A stretch of DNA of 24,350 bases from positions 1 to 24,350 of the forward strand of contig JAKUUO010000019.1 in assembly GCA_022448665.1 (NCBI GenBank). Reading direction: 5' to 3'. Below, one piece after another: positions 1-7,315 of this stretch. The translations under genes were made by a program, and so were the position numbers. Every line of letters starts with the position of its first letter. Within the stretch, counting starts at the first letter, position 1. Under the pieces are notes generated by a model. The model did not search any database. It was given only the letters and a program-made list of their open reading frames with translations, and was not told where the DNA came from. The stretch is from Candidatus Thalassarchaeum betae. Its GTDB lineage: Archaea; Thermoplasmatota; Poseidoniia; Poseidoniales; Thalassarchaeaceae.

Positions 1-13
1 CATATCTTGTCCG

Positions 14-30
14 GGTGGCCTGAGGCCACC
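14..30. repeat. Perfect 7-bp hairpin with TGA triloop
   Basis: GGTGGCC (14-20), TGA loop, GGCCACC (24-30) form a perfect inverted repeat near the window edge. It lies upstream of the pcc1-like gene and could be the transcript end of a gene left of the window or part of a leader. No T-tract follows it, so a terminator role is only a possibility. Confidence 0.45.
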
Positions 31-154
31 GATTCTGATGTGAACAAGTGAGGTAACGACTCCGCCATAGCCTCAACTGCGAGTGATTCCCCTTGATGAG
101 GTTTCGGAGATTGTTGACCGCAGTAGCGAAAGCGAGTTCCGGCGTCCGAGGCTC

Positions 155-400
155 ATGAGCAGCGTCGAGACAGATATTGTCTGGACCGGTTCCAGGGCTC
201 GAGCAGAGGCTCTGATGGCTGCTGTTTCACCAGATGACCCCGAGACTTTCGAGGCCGAGATAGTGGAAGTCGATGGGTGCGTCGAACTGCGCATTCGAGT
301 CGTCGGTGAGGAGCTCAAGACGGTGCGCTCGACGGTGGATGATCTGCTGGCGTGTCTTGCCGCAGCAGAGTCCAGTCTCGATGTCATCGATGGGGTTTGA
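155..400 (+). CDS. pcc1: KEOPS complex subunit Pcc1-like protein
   Basis: This 81-residue protein resembles Pcc1, the small dimerising subunit of the KEOPS complex that makes the t6A37 modification of ANN-decoding tRNAs in archaea and eukaryotes. Visible features are a first strand (residues 4-11), a helix containing RARAEALMAAVSPDD, two strands around FEAEIVEVDGCVELRIRVVG, and the family's final helix with the conserved Arg and Asp in TVRSTVDDLLACL. The frame is open to a GTG at position 83 (105 residues), but the ATG at 155 gives the usual Pcc1 length and drops a tail that does not look like the family. No strong Shine-Dalgarno decides the start. The 3' end overlaps the convergent FAD oxidoreductase gene by 17 bp. 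Assignment rests on fold-like pattern and length, as Pcc1 has little sequence conservation. Confidence 0.68.
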   Translation: MSSVETDIVWTGSRARAEALMAAVSPDDPETFEAEIVEVDGCVELRIRVVGEELKTVRSTVDDLLACLAAAESSLDVIDGV

Positions 401-1415
401 GGGCCTTGGCCGCGACTCTCGCCGTATCTACTGCGGCATCACTCAGGTGATATTCCGACTCGACATGGCAGCCAGCCATCCCGATGCTGTTCTCGATGAA
501 CATGGTCCCGTCAACGCGCTCGTCGCGAGAGCACGGGTGGAGCATTATCGAAGTCGTGGAACGGCGTGCTGCGGCCATACTGCGCCAACCGGAGCAGCGC
601 GAGTCGAGTAACTCTTTGATGCTCTCCAGCGCAGCATCCCCATCGCCTTTGAGGCATACCGCATGGAGGATGGTGCACTCAGAAGCCTCAGCGCCCTCGG
701 GTATCCTGTCATCCGCAGTCACATCGAGTGCGAGGATGCCGCTCTCTGGCTCGAACAAACCGGAGTATGGCCGCATAGGCTTGCCCTCAAGCGCGACGTC
801 CAGTGCGGCGACCCGATGTTCGGTGCACTGTCTGAGGGAGGATGCGTCTAGGCCGGCGGTCTCAAGCAGCCTCGCGCTCTCTGCAGGCGGGACAGCGAGG
901 ATGATTGCGTCGCACTCGACGTCGTTGCCAGCGATGTGCGCGGAGCGTATTCGTCCGTCCGTCCCAAGAGACAGCGACTCAACGCTCTTGCCGATCTCGA
1001 ACATCACATCGAGCTGGTTCGCTGCGACGATGAGTCTTCCGACCAGGCTCGACCAGCCGCCCCGCGGTATCACGAGTTGGCCTGGCTTGTCGGTCACCTC
1101 GGAGTCGAGGGACATCGTAGTGAGGGCGGTCATGGCGAGATTGCCGTCACCGCCGATCTCGAGCATGCCGCCATACGCCCACTTGGTTCCGAGGACCCGT
1201 GGGGCGCGGAGCTTCCTCAGCAGCTGGTTCAGGGGGCCTTTGCGCCTCAAGAGGTGGAGGCCTGGATCTAACAGCCAATTACCGGAATCGCGCAGCCTGA
1301 CGCGACCGCCCAGAGTGTCCCTAGACTCGATTAAAAGCACGGTGGCTCCATCGGCTGCGAGTTGCACCGCCGCGGCCAAACCCGCGACCCCGCCGCCTAC
1401 GACCACGCTACGCAT
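384..1415 (-). CDS. FAD-dependent amine oxidase/phytoene desaturase-like oxidoreductase
   Basis: This 343-residue flavoprotein starts with a Rossmann dinucleotide-binding motif (VVVGGGVAGLAAA, residues 4-16), then the ribose-binding acidic residue in LLIES and a GGR motif (about 38-40), as in the NAD(P)/FAD amino oxidase, phytoene desaturase and protoporphyrinogen oxidase superfamily. A second FAD contact is likely near the C-terminus, around IGMAGCHVESEYHLSDAAVDT. The middle contains the strand pattern AIILAVPP that precedes the second half of the FAD domain. Substrate cannot be read from sequence; carotenoid or quinone chemistry are possibilities. The frame extends upstream to 1484, but the ATG at 1415 directly precedes the Rossmann strand and is preferred. 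Its start is only 27 bp from the divergent nadC start. At 343 residues it is shorter than many family members. Confidence 0.8.
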   Translation of the reverse strand: MRSVVVGGGVAGLAAAVQLAADGATVLLIESRDTLGGRVRLRDSGNWLLDPGLHLLRRKGPLNQLLRKLRAPRVLGTKWAYGGMLEIGGDGNLAMTALTTMSLDSEVTDKPGQLVIPRGGWSSLVGRLIVAANQLDVMFEIGKSVESLSLGTDGRIRSAHIAGNDVECDAIILAVPPAESARLLETAGLDASSLRQCTEHRVAALDVALEGKPMRPYSGLFEPESGILALDVTADDRIPEGAEASECTILHAVCLKGDGDAALESIKELLDSRCSGWRSMAAARRSTTSIMLHPCSRDERVDGTMFIENSIGMAGCHVESEYHLSDAAVDTARVAAKALKPHR

Positions 1416-1442
1416 CTCGGTTTCACGGGTGAGGATGGTCAA

Positions 1443-2426
1443 ATGTCGTTTCGGACCATTGAAGGTGGGGGTGAGACACGTCATGGCGTGGCCTCACTGC
1501 CTCACGACCGCTCTGCCCTCCTCTGGTCGGCAGACTACCCTACTCCGCTCTTCCTCGACTCAATCGATAGGTGGGTGGATGCGATGGTCGCCGACGAGCA
1601 CGGTGGTGGTGATGCTCCAGAGGGACTCGTCAAGGCTAGGATCTCGGCGAAGGATTCGGGCATCCTGTGCGGCCGCCCAGTGGCCGAGCGTCTGCTTGCA
1701 AGGCACCTCTCAGAATGCTCTGCTGAGTGGGGCGTCAGCGAGGGTGGCGCGGTGGAGAAAGGCCAGACAGTTCTGGTTCTGCACGGACCGGCGGATGGGA
1801 TGCTTCGCTTCGAGCGGATCCTGCTGAATCTCCTCGGAAGACTGTCTGGAATCTCCTCGAACACTGCTCACTGGGCCGAATCAGCGGGCTCGATGCGCGT
1901 TGCAGCCACCCGCAAGACCGAGTGGGGACTACTTGACAAATGGGCCATCCACATAGGTGGTGGGCTGACCCACAGACTCGATCGCGGCGATGCATTGATG
2001 CTCAAGGAGAATGACCTCGCGGCGATGATGGGAGAAGGCGAGACAGGACTCGGAGCGATGAGCCGGATGGTCTCCTCGGTAGACATGGAGCAGCATGCCG
2101 GGTTCACCGTGGTCGAGGTCCGCAGCGTTGAGCAGGCCGTCACCGCTGCAACCGCGTGGGTCACTTCACAGAGCGGGCGCGGGGGCGACGAGAAGGTTGT
2201 GCTGCTGCTCGACAACATGGGACCCGAGGTTTCTTCCGATGTAGGCAGGGCTCTGTCCGAAAACGGTCTACGCGATCACTGCGTGCTCGAAGGATCAGGA
2301 GGAGTGAGTCTCGATTCGCTGGGTGATTGGGCTGCGAGCGGTGTTGACCTGGTATCCTCGAGCGCATTGAACCGGGGCGTGGCCCCGCTCGATTTGTCTA
2401 TGCTGATTGTAGCCGGAGGGGAGTGA
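1443..2426 (+). CDS. nadC: Nicotinate-nucleotide pyrophosphorylase (quinolinate phosphoribosyltransferase)
   Basis: NadC converts quinolinate and PRPP to nicotinate mononucleotide, CO2 and PPi in de novo NAD synthesis. Family motifs are clear: ERILLNLLGRLSGIS (124-138), RKT (157-159), LDKWAIHIGGGLTHR (164-178) and the Lys of LMLKEND, which supply the substrate-binding Arg, Lys and His residues. The C-terminal half keeps the acidic residues in VVEVR (near 224) and LLLDNM (near 257), and the phosphate-binding GSGGVSLDSL (284-293). The usual RKTxPGLR reads RKTEWGLL, so the Pro-Gly turn is changed. At 327 residues it exceeds the common length of about 280 because of some 40 extra N-terminal residues. 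The ATG at 1443 follows a GGTGAGG-like ribosome site; a GTG at 1488 is a shorter alternative. The stop directly abuts the next start, suggesting translational coupling. Confidence 0.9.
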   Translation: MSFRTIEGGGETRHGVASLPHDRSALLWSADYPTPLFLDSIDRWVDAMVADEHGGGDAPEGLVKARISAKDSGILCGRPVAERLLARHLSECSAEWGVSEGGAVEKGQTVLVLHGPADGMLRFERILLNLLGRLSGISSNTAHWAESAGSMRVAATRKTEWGLLDKWAIHIGGGLTHRLDRGDALMLKENDLAAMMGEGETGLGAMSRMVSSVDMEQHAGFTVVEVRSVEQAVTAATAWVTSQSGRGGDEKVVLLLDNMGPEVSSDVGRALSENGLRDHCVLEGSGGVSLDSLGDWAASGVDLVSSSALNRGVAPLDLSMLIVAGGE

Positions 2427-3212
2427 ATGGGCGATATCCCGCAGAGTCATCCCCGACGCTCCTCGCTTCTGGCGAGACAGAAGCTGGTCGATGCCGCGGC
2501 CGACGGGCTACTGGCGGACTCGGCGATGATCGCCCACGGCCGTGGCGAGGCCTTCGACTACCTGCTGGGCGAGCGGACCTCGAACTCAGCCAAAAACGCG
2601 ATTCACGAGGCTTCGGCCAGACTGCTAGCAGCCGAACATCCTGTCATCTCCGTCAATGGCAACACCGTGGTTCTGGCCGGTGAAGACCTGATTCGTGTCG
2701 CAGCAGTCGTAGGCTGTCCCATCGAGGTCAACCTGTACTACCGGACTCATGAGAGGATCACTGGGCTGCTGGAGAGGCTGTCGGAGCAGCGCGCCTCTGT
2801 CGCCGCCGGACCGGCCCCGAAAGGCTGGACCGGAGAATGGGATCGAGCGGTCGAGGGGGTCGGGTTGCTAGGTGAAGACGCGGATGGAAGAATCGAGGGC
2901 CTGGAAGGTCCCCGTGCCCTCTGCTGCGCGGATGGCATCGGCAGCGCCGATGTGGTTCTGGTACCGCTCGAGGACGGCGACAGGTGCGAGGCGCTCATAG
3001 AGATGGGTAAGCAAGTCCTGGTCGTCGACCTCAATCCGCTCTCGCGAACATCGAGGATGGCAACCGTCACTATCGTGGACGAGGTCGCGAGGTCCGCGGC
3101 TGCTTTGCTCGAAGAAGTGGTCTCGGGCCATGCACAACCAGAAGACTGGGACAACCAAGCGGTCCTGAGCGAAGCCCTCGACATTATCGCAGATGCCTCT
3201 GCGGGCGAATGA
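2427..3212 (+). CDS. 4-phosphopantoate--beta-alanine ligase (archaeal phosphopantothenate synthetase)
   Basis: This 261-residue protein matches the archaeal phosphopantothenate synthetase family (COG1701, DUF137), which joins 4-phosphopantoate to beta-alanine using ATP and replaces bacterial PanC in CoA synthesis. Diagnostic segments are the N-terminal IPQSHPRRSSLLARQKL, the AHGRGEAFDYLLGERT block (36-51), HPVISVNGNT (71-80), IEVNLYYRTHERI, the SADVVLVPLEDGDRCEALIEMGK block and DLNPLSRTSRMATVTIVDEVAR near the C-terminus. The gene starts at the ATG immediately after the nadC stop, so the two cofactor genes probably share one transcript. It ends where the convergent dehydrogenase gene ends (3213). 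The order of blocks and length match the family with no sign of damage. Confidence 0.93.
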   Translation: MGDIPQSHPRRSSLLARQKLVDAAADGLLADSAMIAHGRGEAFDYLLGERTSNSAKNAIHEASARLLAAEHPVISVNGNTVVLAGEDLIRVAAVVGCPIEVNLYYRTHERITGLLERLSEQRASVAAGPAPKGWTGEWDRAVEGVGLLGEDADGRIEGLEGPRALCCADGIGSADVVLVPLEDGDRCEALIEMGKQVLVVDLNPLSRTSRMATVTIVDEVARSAAALLEEVVSGHAQPEDWDNQAVLSEALDIIADASAGE

Positions 3213-4403
3213 TCACGCGGATGCGAACTGCTCTCCGAGTAAGGCTGCGCACCGCTCGGCGATGGCCTGACCGACCTCGGAGGTGGATGCTGTGCCCCCG
3301 AGGTCGTAGGTCACAGCACCGCCGTCTGCGAGGTGATTGGCTATCGCCTTCTCAAGGATGTCAGCGCACATTATCGCATCAGCGTCTCCATGTCGAACTC
3401 CGAGACTGTCGAACATCAACTGGACCGAGGAGATGGCGGCAATTGGGTTGACCTTGTTCTGACCGGCGTGCTTGGGAGACGAGCCGTGGACCGGCTCGAA
3501 CAGCATGTGGTCATCACCGATGTTGGCGCTGGCTGCCATGCCCATCCCACCCTGCAGGACGGAGGCTAGGTCGGTGGCGATGTCACCGAACATGTTCGGC
3601 AGGACGACGACGTCTAGGTCCTCGGGGTCGCGAACCAGCCACATGGTGAACGCGTCGATATAGGCCTCATTGGACTCGATGTCTTCGTACTGCTCTGAAA
3701 TCTCATTGAAGACCTTCCTGAACAGACGGCATCCCCGCAGGACGTTGCTCTTGTCCACACAAGTCACCTTCTGCGGGGTGCCCATGCGGGACTCACGCCT
3801 CTTGGCGAGTTCGAATGCGAATCTGATGACGCGCTCGCTGCCGGCGCGCGAAATCGGCCTCGGGTCCCAAGACACCTCTCCCTCGAGGCCGGGAAAACTG
3901 CCGATCTGAATCGGTTCGTCCTTGGCTCCGAGCGCGCGTTGGGCCGAGCGTCGTAGCAAGCTGTGATAGAGGCCTTCGGTGTTCTCCCGGATCAACACCA
4001 TGTCGACTAGGTCGGGGTCCCAGATGTTGGTATGGATGCCGTGAACCTTGTGTTGGACGCCGTAGTAGAGCTTGACCGGCCTGATATTGGCGTAGAGATC
4101 TAGGCCGGAGCGGAGTCCGAGTATCACCTGCCCCCCTGCCAAATCGCCGTTGGGAAGTTTCGCACCGGGCCATCCTATGGCTCCCAGTAGGATCGCGTCT
4201 GAGTTGTCCCTGCAGTGCTCGAAGGAGCCATCAGGCCACTCTTCTCCCGTCTCAAGGAAATGCTCCCCTCCACAAGGGATCTCGGTGATGTCGAAGGTCA
4301 TCGGGCTGTGTTCCTCAAATACCTCGATTATACGTCTGGCTTCGGCGGTGACCTCACGGCCCGTGCCGTCGCCGGGAAGGACTGTCAGACGGTACTCGAC
4401 CAC
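3213..4403 (-). CDS. Isocitrate/isopropylmalate dehydrogenase family protein (probable 3-isopropylmalate dehydrogenase)
   Basis: The 396-residue enzyme belongs to the NAD(P)-dependent beta-decarboxylating dehydrogenases (isopropylmalate, isocitrate, homoisocitrate and tartrate dehydrogenases). It shows LTVLPGDGTGREV at the N-terminus, LLGAIGWPG, the substrate-loop segment LGLRSGLDLYANIRP, the catalytic Tyr in ENTEGLYHS, the catalytic Lys in CVDKSNVLRG, the metal-binding Asp residues in VLPNMFGDIATDLAS, and the cofactor-binding EPVHGSSPKHAGQNKVNP. The LRxxLDLYANIRP loop is closest to isopropylmalate-type enzymes (leucine synthesis), but no other leu gene is in the window, so substrate stays open. 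The start is a GTG: no ATG exists upstream in frame before a stop. An insertion between ENTEGLY and the Lys region makes it longer than typical 350-residue LeuB. Confidence 0.85.
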   Translation of the reverse strand: MVEYRLTVLPGDGTGREVTAEARRIIEVFEEHSPMTFDITEIPCGGEHFLETGEEWPDGSFEHCRDNSDAILLGAIGWPGAKLPNGDLAGGQVILGLRSGLDLYANIRPVKLYYGVQHKVHGIHTNIWDPDLVDMVLIRENTEGLYHSLLRRSAQRALGAKDEPIQIGSFPGLEGEVSWDPRPISRAGSERVIRFAFELAKRRESRMGTPQKVTCVDKSNVLRGCRLFRKVFNEISEQYEDIESNEAYIDAFTMWLVRDPEDLDVVVLPNMFGDIATDLASVLQGGMGMAASANIGDDHMLFEPVHGSSPKHAGQNKVNPIAAISSVQLMFDSLGVRHGDADAIMCADILEKAIANHLADGGAVTYDLGGTASTSEVGQAIAERCAALLGEQFASA

Positions 4404-4459
4404 GACCGGGGCACTTGCCTTCCATTCATCAACCCCACCTACGTTCTTCCTCTCTTCTG

Positions 4460-4476
4460 AGATGCGATAATTGATA
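4460..4476 (+). promoter_or_regulatory. Candidate TATA element for the 4502/5189 cassette
   Basis: The AT-rich stretch GATAATTGATAG lies about 30 bp upstream of the ATG at 4502 in an otherwise GC-rich 98-bp divergent region. The spacing fits an archaeal TATA box with a very short leader. The match is by eye only, and the same AT-rich block could serve the divergent dehydrogenase gene. Confidence 0.4.
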
Positions 4477-4501
4477 GACGGTCAATACGAACCAATGTCC
4501 C

Positions 4502-5113
4502 ATGGACCGTGCGCCCGATGATGGGGGGGGTAGCCCACGAATAGACATCAGAGCCTTGCCGGACTCAGTTGCGAGGCTGTGGGAGACCATGCTCAGACTC
4601 GACCCCTCTTGGGACCTCGCTGATTGGCTCGATGAGCGAGCCAACGAGGAGCTTGGACTCGTCGAGGGGCACCTGGGTCGAGAGCGGTTGAGGTTGGAGC
4701 AGCGGTTGCATCGCCTTGAGACTCTGGTCAAGCGTCTCAAGCGGCAGAGGGAGGTCGTCGAGCGAACTACTTGGACCGACCCTAACCAGAGAAACCTCTT
4801 CGACGTCTTCGAGAAAGGTGAGGTAGTGGAGAAGGTGGAGGTAGACGAGGGTCTTGAGGGTCTCCCAGCAGTTGATTTCGGGTCTCTGGAAGCAGGGGAT
4901 GACCCATTGCTGGCAATCGTAGCAGAGCACGTCATCAGCATCATCGAGAAGGCTTCCGACGAAAATCCAGAACCAGTTCACTTCGACTCGCTCTTGGAAG
5001 AGTTGACTCCGCTTGGAATCAGGGCCGACGAGGTCGACGAAGCTGTTGCATGGCTATTGCAGAGGAGTGTCATCGTCGAGTTGGGTGAGGACGCCTTCGG
5101 ACTAGCCCCTTGA
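4502..5113 (+). CDS. Uncharacterised acidic coiled-coil protein
   Basis: This 203-residue soluble protein has no family I recognise. Residues 1-50 are mixed, with the segment LPDSVARLWETMLRLDPSWDLADWLDERANEELGLVEG predicted helical. Residues 55-88 (GRERLRLEQRLHRLETLVKR and on) form a strongly charged heptad-like stretch, probably a coiled coil. A linker rich in Glu and Asp (100-135) follows, and the last 65 residues, with an alternating helix pattern ending in the strand pair VIVELGEDAFGLA, resemble a winged-helix-like domain. It is very acidic overall. The gene is 75 bp upstream of the methyltransferase-like gene on the same strand, so the two may be co-transcribed and the product may be its partner. 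The ATG at 4502 has no clear ribosome site, consistent with a leaderless message. Confidence 0.72.
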   Translation: MDRAPDDGGGSPRIDIRALPDSVARLWETMLRLDPSWDLADWLDERANEELGLVEGHLGRERLRLEQRLHRLETLVKRLKRQREVVERTTWTDPNQRNLFDVFEKGEVVEKVEVDEGLEGLPAVDFGSLEAGDDPLLAIVAEHVISIIEKASDENPEPVHFDSLLEELTPLGIRADEVDEAVAWLLQRSVIVELGEDAFGLAP

Positions 5114-5188
5114 GTATCCTGGTTCAGGCTGCCAACGAGCAACCGTTTCCTTCAAAGAAGGGTGTGCTGTCGCGATGACCGTAGTACC

Positions 5189-7171
5189 ATGGCAAGTGAT
5201 GCGTCTGGATGGTACGCGCGCCTCGATCACGAGTGCTCTGACAGGCTCGAGCAACTCTCAGTATGGCTCGATTCCTGGGAGGAGGCGGTCAGACACAGAC
5301 TGCCGATTGCGGCCACCCTGCCCAACCACTGGCCGACTCTGCCAGCCGGACTCCTGTCGGATCCAGGGGCGGTCCTCGAGCACCTGCTTGCTAGACTCGA
5401 GGCTGAGCGAGACGGCAGGTCGCCCCGAGGTGCTTCTTCTACTCCTGGTCGGCTCACTGAATCCATACTCGCGGACGAATTGAAGAACACTCGACCTGGT
5501 GCGAGGAAAGCCCCGCCAGCGACCTTGTCGCTCGACGCCATGCCCCCTGGATTCCGGGCCTATGCCAAGCGCTTCAACGATAATGTGACTGGGGGCTCGG
5601 GCGATTCTGAAATTGAATCCGTGAATGATGGTTCACAGACTCACTCAGGCATCCCCCTGCCGTTTGCCGACCCCGCCGTCGGAGGTGGGGTCGTTCCATC
5701 TCGAGCAATTAGGATTCACGTCCGCCATAGCGCCGACCGCAATGCCAGCGAGAGGCGTGATGACACTCTCAGACTATTGCAGGGCATGCAGATGATCGAC
5801 AGTTCTGAGGCGGCCGTGATATGCACCAGAAGGAGGATTCTGCTAGTCTTGGCGCGCGCTGGTCTGGTTGACCTCGATGGTGACGGTGACGAGGCTAGAA
5901 TCGGCCGAGGAGAAGTTGAGGCCGTTTTGGAGGACAGTGTGAGGTGCGCAGACGCCCTCCGTGGCGAGTGGCCATGGGACGAAGCTCCTCGCCTGCTGGT
6001 CAGTAGGCCTCCTTGGCTGCGCATCAAGGATCGTTTCCGTGGTCACCCTGAAGGTAGCCAGATGCGTAAGGATCTCTCAAGGGAACTGCGTGACACAAAG
6101 GAGATCGACGGCAGCCTGAGGTTTGCCGCACTCAGAGGCAACGTCAATCTCTATCGGTTATTCCTCGAACGGGCGCTGAACCTAGTTCGAGAAGGCGGGA
6201 GGATTCGCATGGTCGTCCCTGACGCGCTGCTGCGTGAGAAGAGCAGTGTCGCACTGCGCAAGCTGATGGTCGAGAAGAACGAGTGGTGCTCATCATGGTC
6301 ATTCCCAGAGCCTCAACGGGTCTTCCCCGGCGCCTCTCAGGGTGTTCTTGTGCTGGGACTCACAGTCGGCGGGAGCACCGAGATGATGACTAGTTTTGGC
6401 CCTCTCGGATTCAATGATGTGTCTCCCAAGTCGGGTCTCGACAGCAGGGCCCCGTTCCTAGAGTTGGAGCGGGGGCCTTGGTCGGTCTGGACCGATTTGG
6501 CATGGGCCGTCCCCAAGATGCCGCGAGATCACTACATGCGGCGAGCTGTGCTCAAGGCTATCGGTGAACTCGCCGACCAACCTCGCCTTGGCGAGGAGGG
6601 GAACTGGTTGAACCCCAACGGCAAGCCAATCCGAGTGCGAGTTGGAGAAATCGACCAGACTAATTGGTCGTCAGACATTAGCGGGTGGGCCTCAGGTTCC
6701 CAAGGAGTTCCTTTCATTAGAGGATCGCATTTCTGCCTCGAGGATGGCGACGTCAGAATCAACCATCCTGGTTACGACGCTGAAATTGAGGATGATGCAA
6801 TCGAGCGTTCGCAGGCTCTGTGGAGTGGGCCCATCGAGGCGAGGGGGCATTCTCGTGTGGCGTGCCAAGCCATCGTCAACGCCCAGAAGGAGCGCCGCCT
6901 CCGCTGGGCAGTCGTCCCACCTGACTGCGTGCTCGGCAACTCTGTTAATTTCCTAGAATTACCGGAGAAGGTCCTCGACAGCCTAGCCGAGGAGCACGGT
7001 AGCGTCGACGAGGGCCTTCTCTTTGTCGCGGCCCAACTCAACACTGAGGCTCTCGACCTGTGGTCGAGGGCTTGGGCAGCCAACAACAACGTGAACAATT
7101 ACGAGATCAAGAATCTGCCATTCCCACCTCCATCCACCGAAGTTGCCTTGAATTACGCTTTGAGGCAGTGA
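5189..7171 (+). CDS. Degenerate N6-adenine DNA methyltransferase-like protein with TaqI-type specificity domain
   Basis: This 660-residue protein has the layout of Eco57I/TaqI-like N6-adenine methyltransferases. Residues 1-150 form a helical N-terminal region. DPAVGGG (161-167) corresponds to the SAM-binding motif DPAxGxG, and LQGMQMIDSSEAAVICTRRR to the acidic second strand region. The catalytic motif, normally NPPY/F/W, reads RPPW (273-276, codons from 6005): the Asn that contacts the target amino group is Arg. Downstream, NVNLYRLFLERALNLVREGG and RIRMVVPDALLREK match the family. Residues about 500-595, including FIRGSHFCLEDGD and the VPPDCVLGNSVNFLELP block, resemble the TaqI-type target-recognition domain. 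The frame is open from a GTG at 5162, but the ATG at 5189 is the better start. No endonuclease or helicase gene is adjacent. It may bind DNA or SAM without methylating, or use altered chemistry. Confidence 0.82.
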   Translation: MASDASGWYARLDHECSDRLEQLSVWLDSWEEAVRHRLPIAATLPNHWPTLPAGLLSDPGAVLEHLLARLEAERDGRSPRGASSTPGRLTESILADELKNTRPGARKAPPATLSLDAMPPGFRAYAKRFNDNVTGGSGDSEIESVNDGSQTHSGIPLPFADPAVGGGVVPSRAIRIHVRHSADRNASERRDDTLRLLQGMQMIDSSEAAVICTRRRILLVLARAGLVDLDGDGDEARIGRGEVEAVLEDSVRCADALRGEWPWDEAPRLLVSRPPWLRIKDRFRGHPEGSQMRKDLSRELRDTKEIDGSLRFAALRGNVNLYRLFLERALNLVREGGRIRMVVPDALLREKSSVALRKLMVEKNEWCSSWSFPEPQRVFPGASQGVLVLGLTVGGSTEMMTSFGPLGFNDVSPKSGLDSRAPFLELERGPWSVWTDLAWAVPKMPRDHYMRRAVLKAIGELADQPRLGEEGNWLNPNGKPIRVRVGEIDQTNWSSDISGWASGSQGVPFIRGSHFCLEDGDVRINHPGYDAEIEDDAIERSQALWSGPIEARGHSRVACQAIVNAQKERRLRWAVVPPDCVLGNSVNFLELPEKVLDSLAEEHGSVDEGLLFVAAQLNTEALDLWSRAWAANNNVNNYEIKNLPFPPPSTEVALNYALRQ

Positions 7172-7199
7172 AACGGGAAGCCATCGTCAAATTATCGGC

Positions 7200-7218
7200 A
7201 GGATTTTTCCGTTTTTCG
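7200..7218 (+). terminator. Oligo-T transcription termination signal
   Basis: Two T5 runs (7204-7208 and 7212-7216) begin about 33 bases after the stop of the methyltransferase-like gene. Archaeal RNA polymerase terminates at such T-rich tracts without needing a hairpin. The runs are conspicuous against the surrounding GC-rich DNA. Confidence 0.5.
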
Positions 7219-7223
7219 GATTT

Positions 7224-7255
7224 ATTGATGCGTCAATACCAAACAGACTATTATG
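7224..7255 (+). promoter_or_regulatory. Promoter region of the THEP1 gene with a small palindrome
   Basis: ATTGA-TGCG-TCAAT (7224-7237) is a perfect 5-bp inverted repeat, followed by the AT-rich ACTATTATG (7247-7255) that could act as a TATA box. Transcription would start near 7275 and leave a leader of about 40 nt carrying the GAGG ribosome site at 7303-7306. The palindrome just upstream is positioned like a regulator site. Both calls are by eye. Confidence 0.35.
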
Positions 7256-7315
7256 CGAGCGTGCCGTACGGGGAGCGTTCCATCGCGTTAGCGTTGAAGT
7301 ACGAGGAAACACAGT

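Noticed and set aside
484..1827. 447-codon open frame on the plus strand antisense to the FAD oxidoreductase and nadC
   Set aside because: Its translation is rich in Ser, Arg and Pro with no family motif, while the opposite strand encodes clear Rossmann and NadC motifs. It is a high-GC shadow frame.
4502..7171. Complete restriction-modification or BREX-like defence system
   Set aside because: No nuclease, helicase, ATPase or phosphatase gene flanks the methyltransferase-like protein, and its catalytic motif is altered. Neighbours are housekeeping genes.
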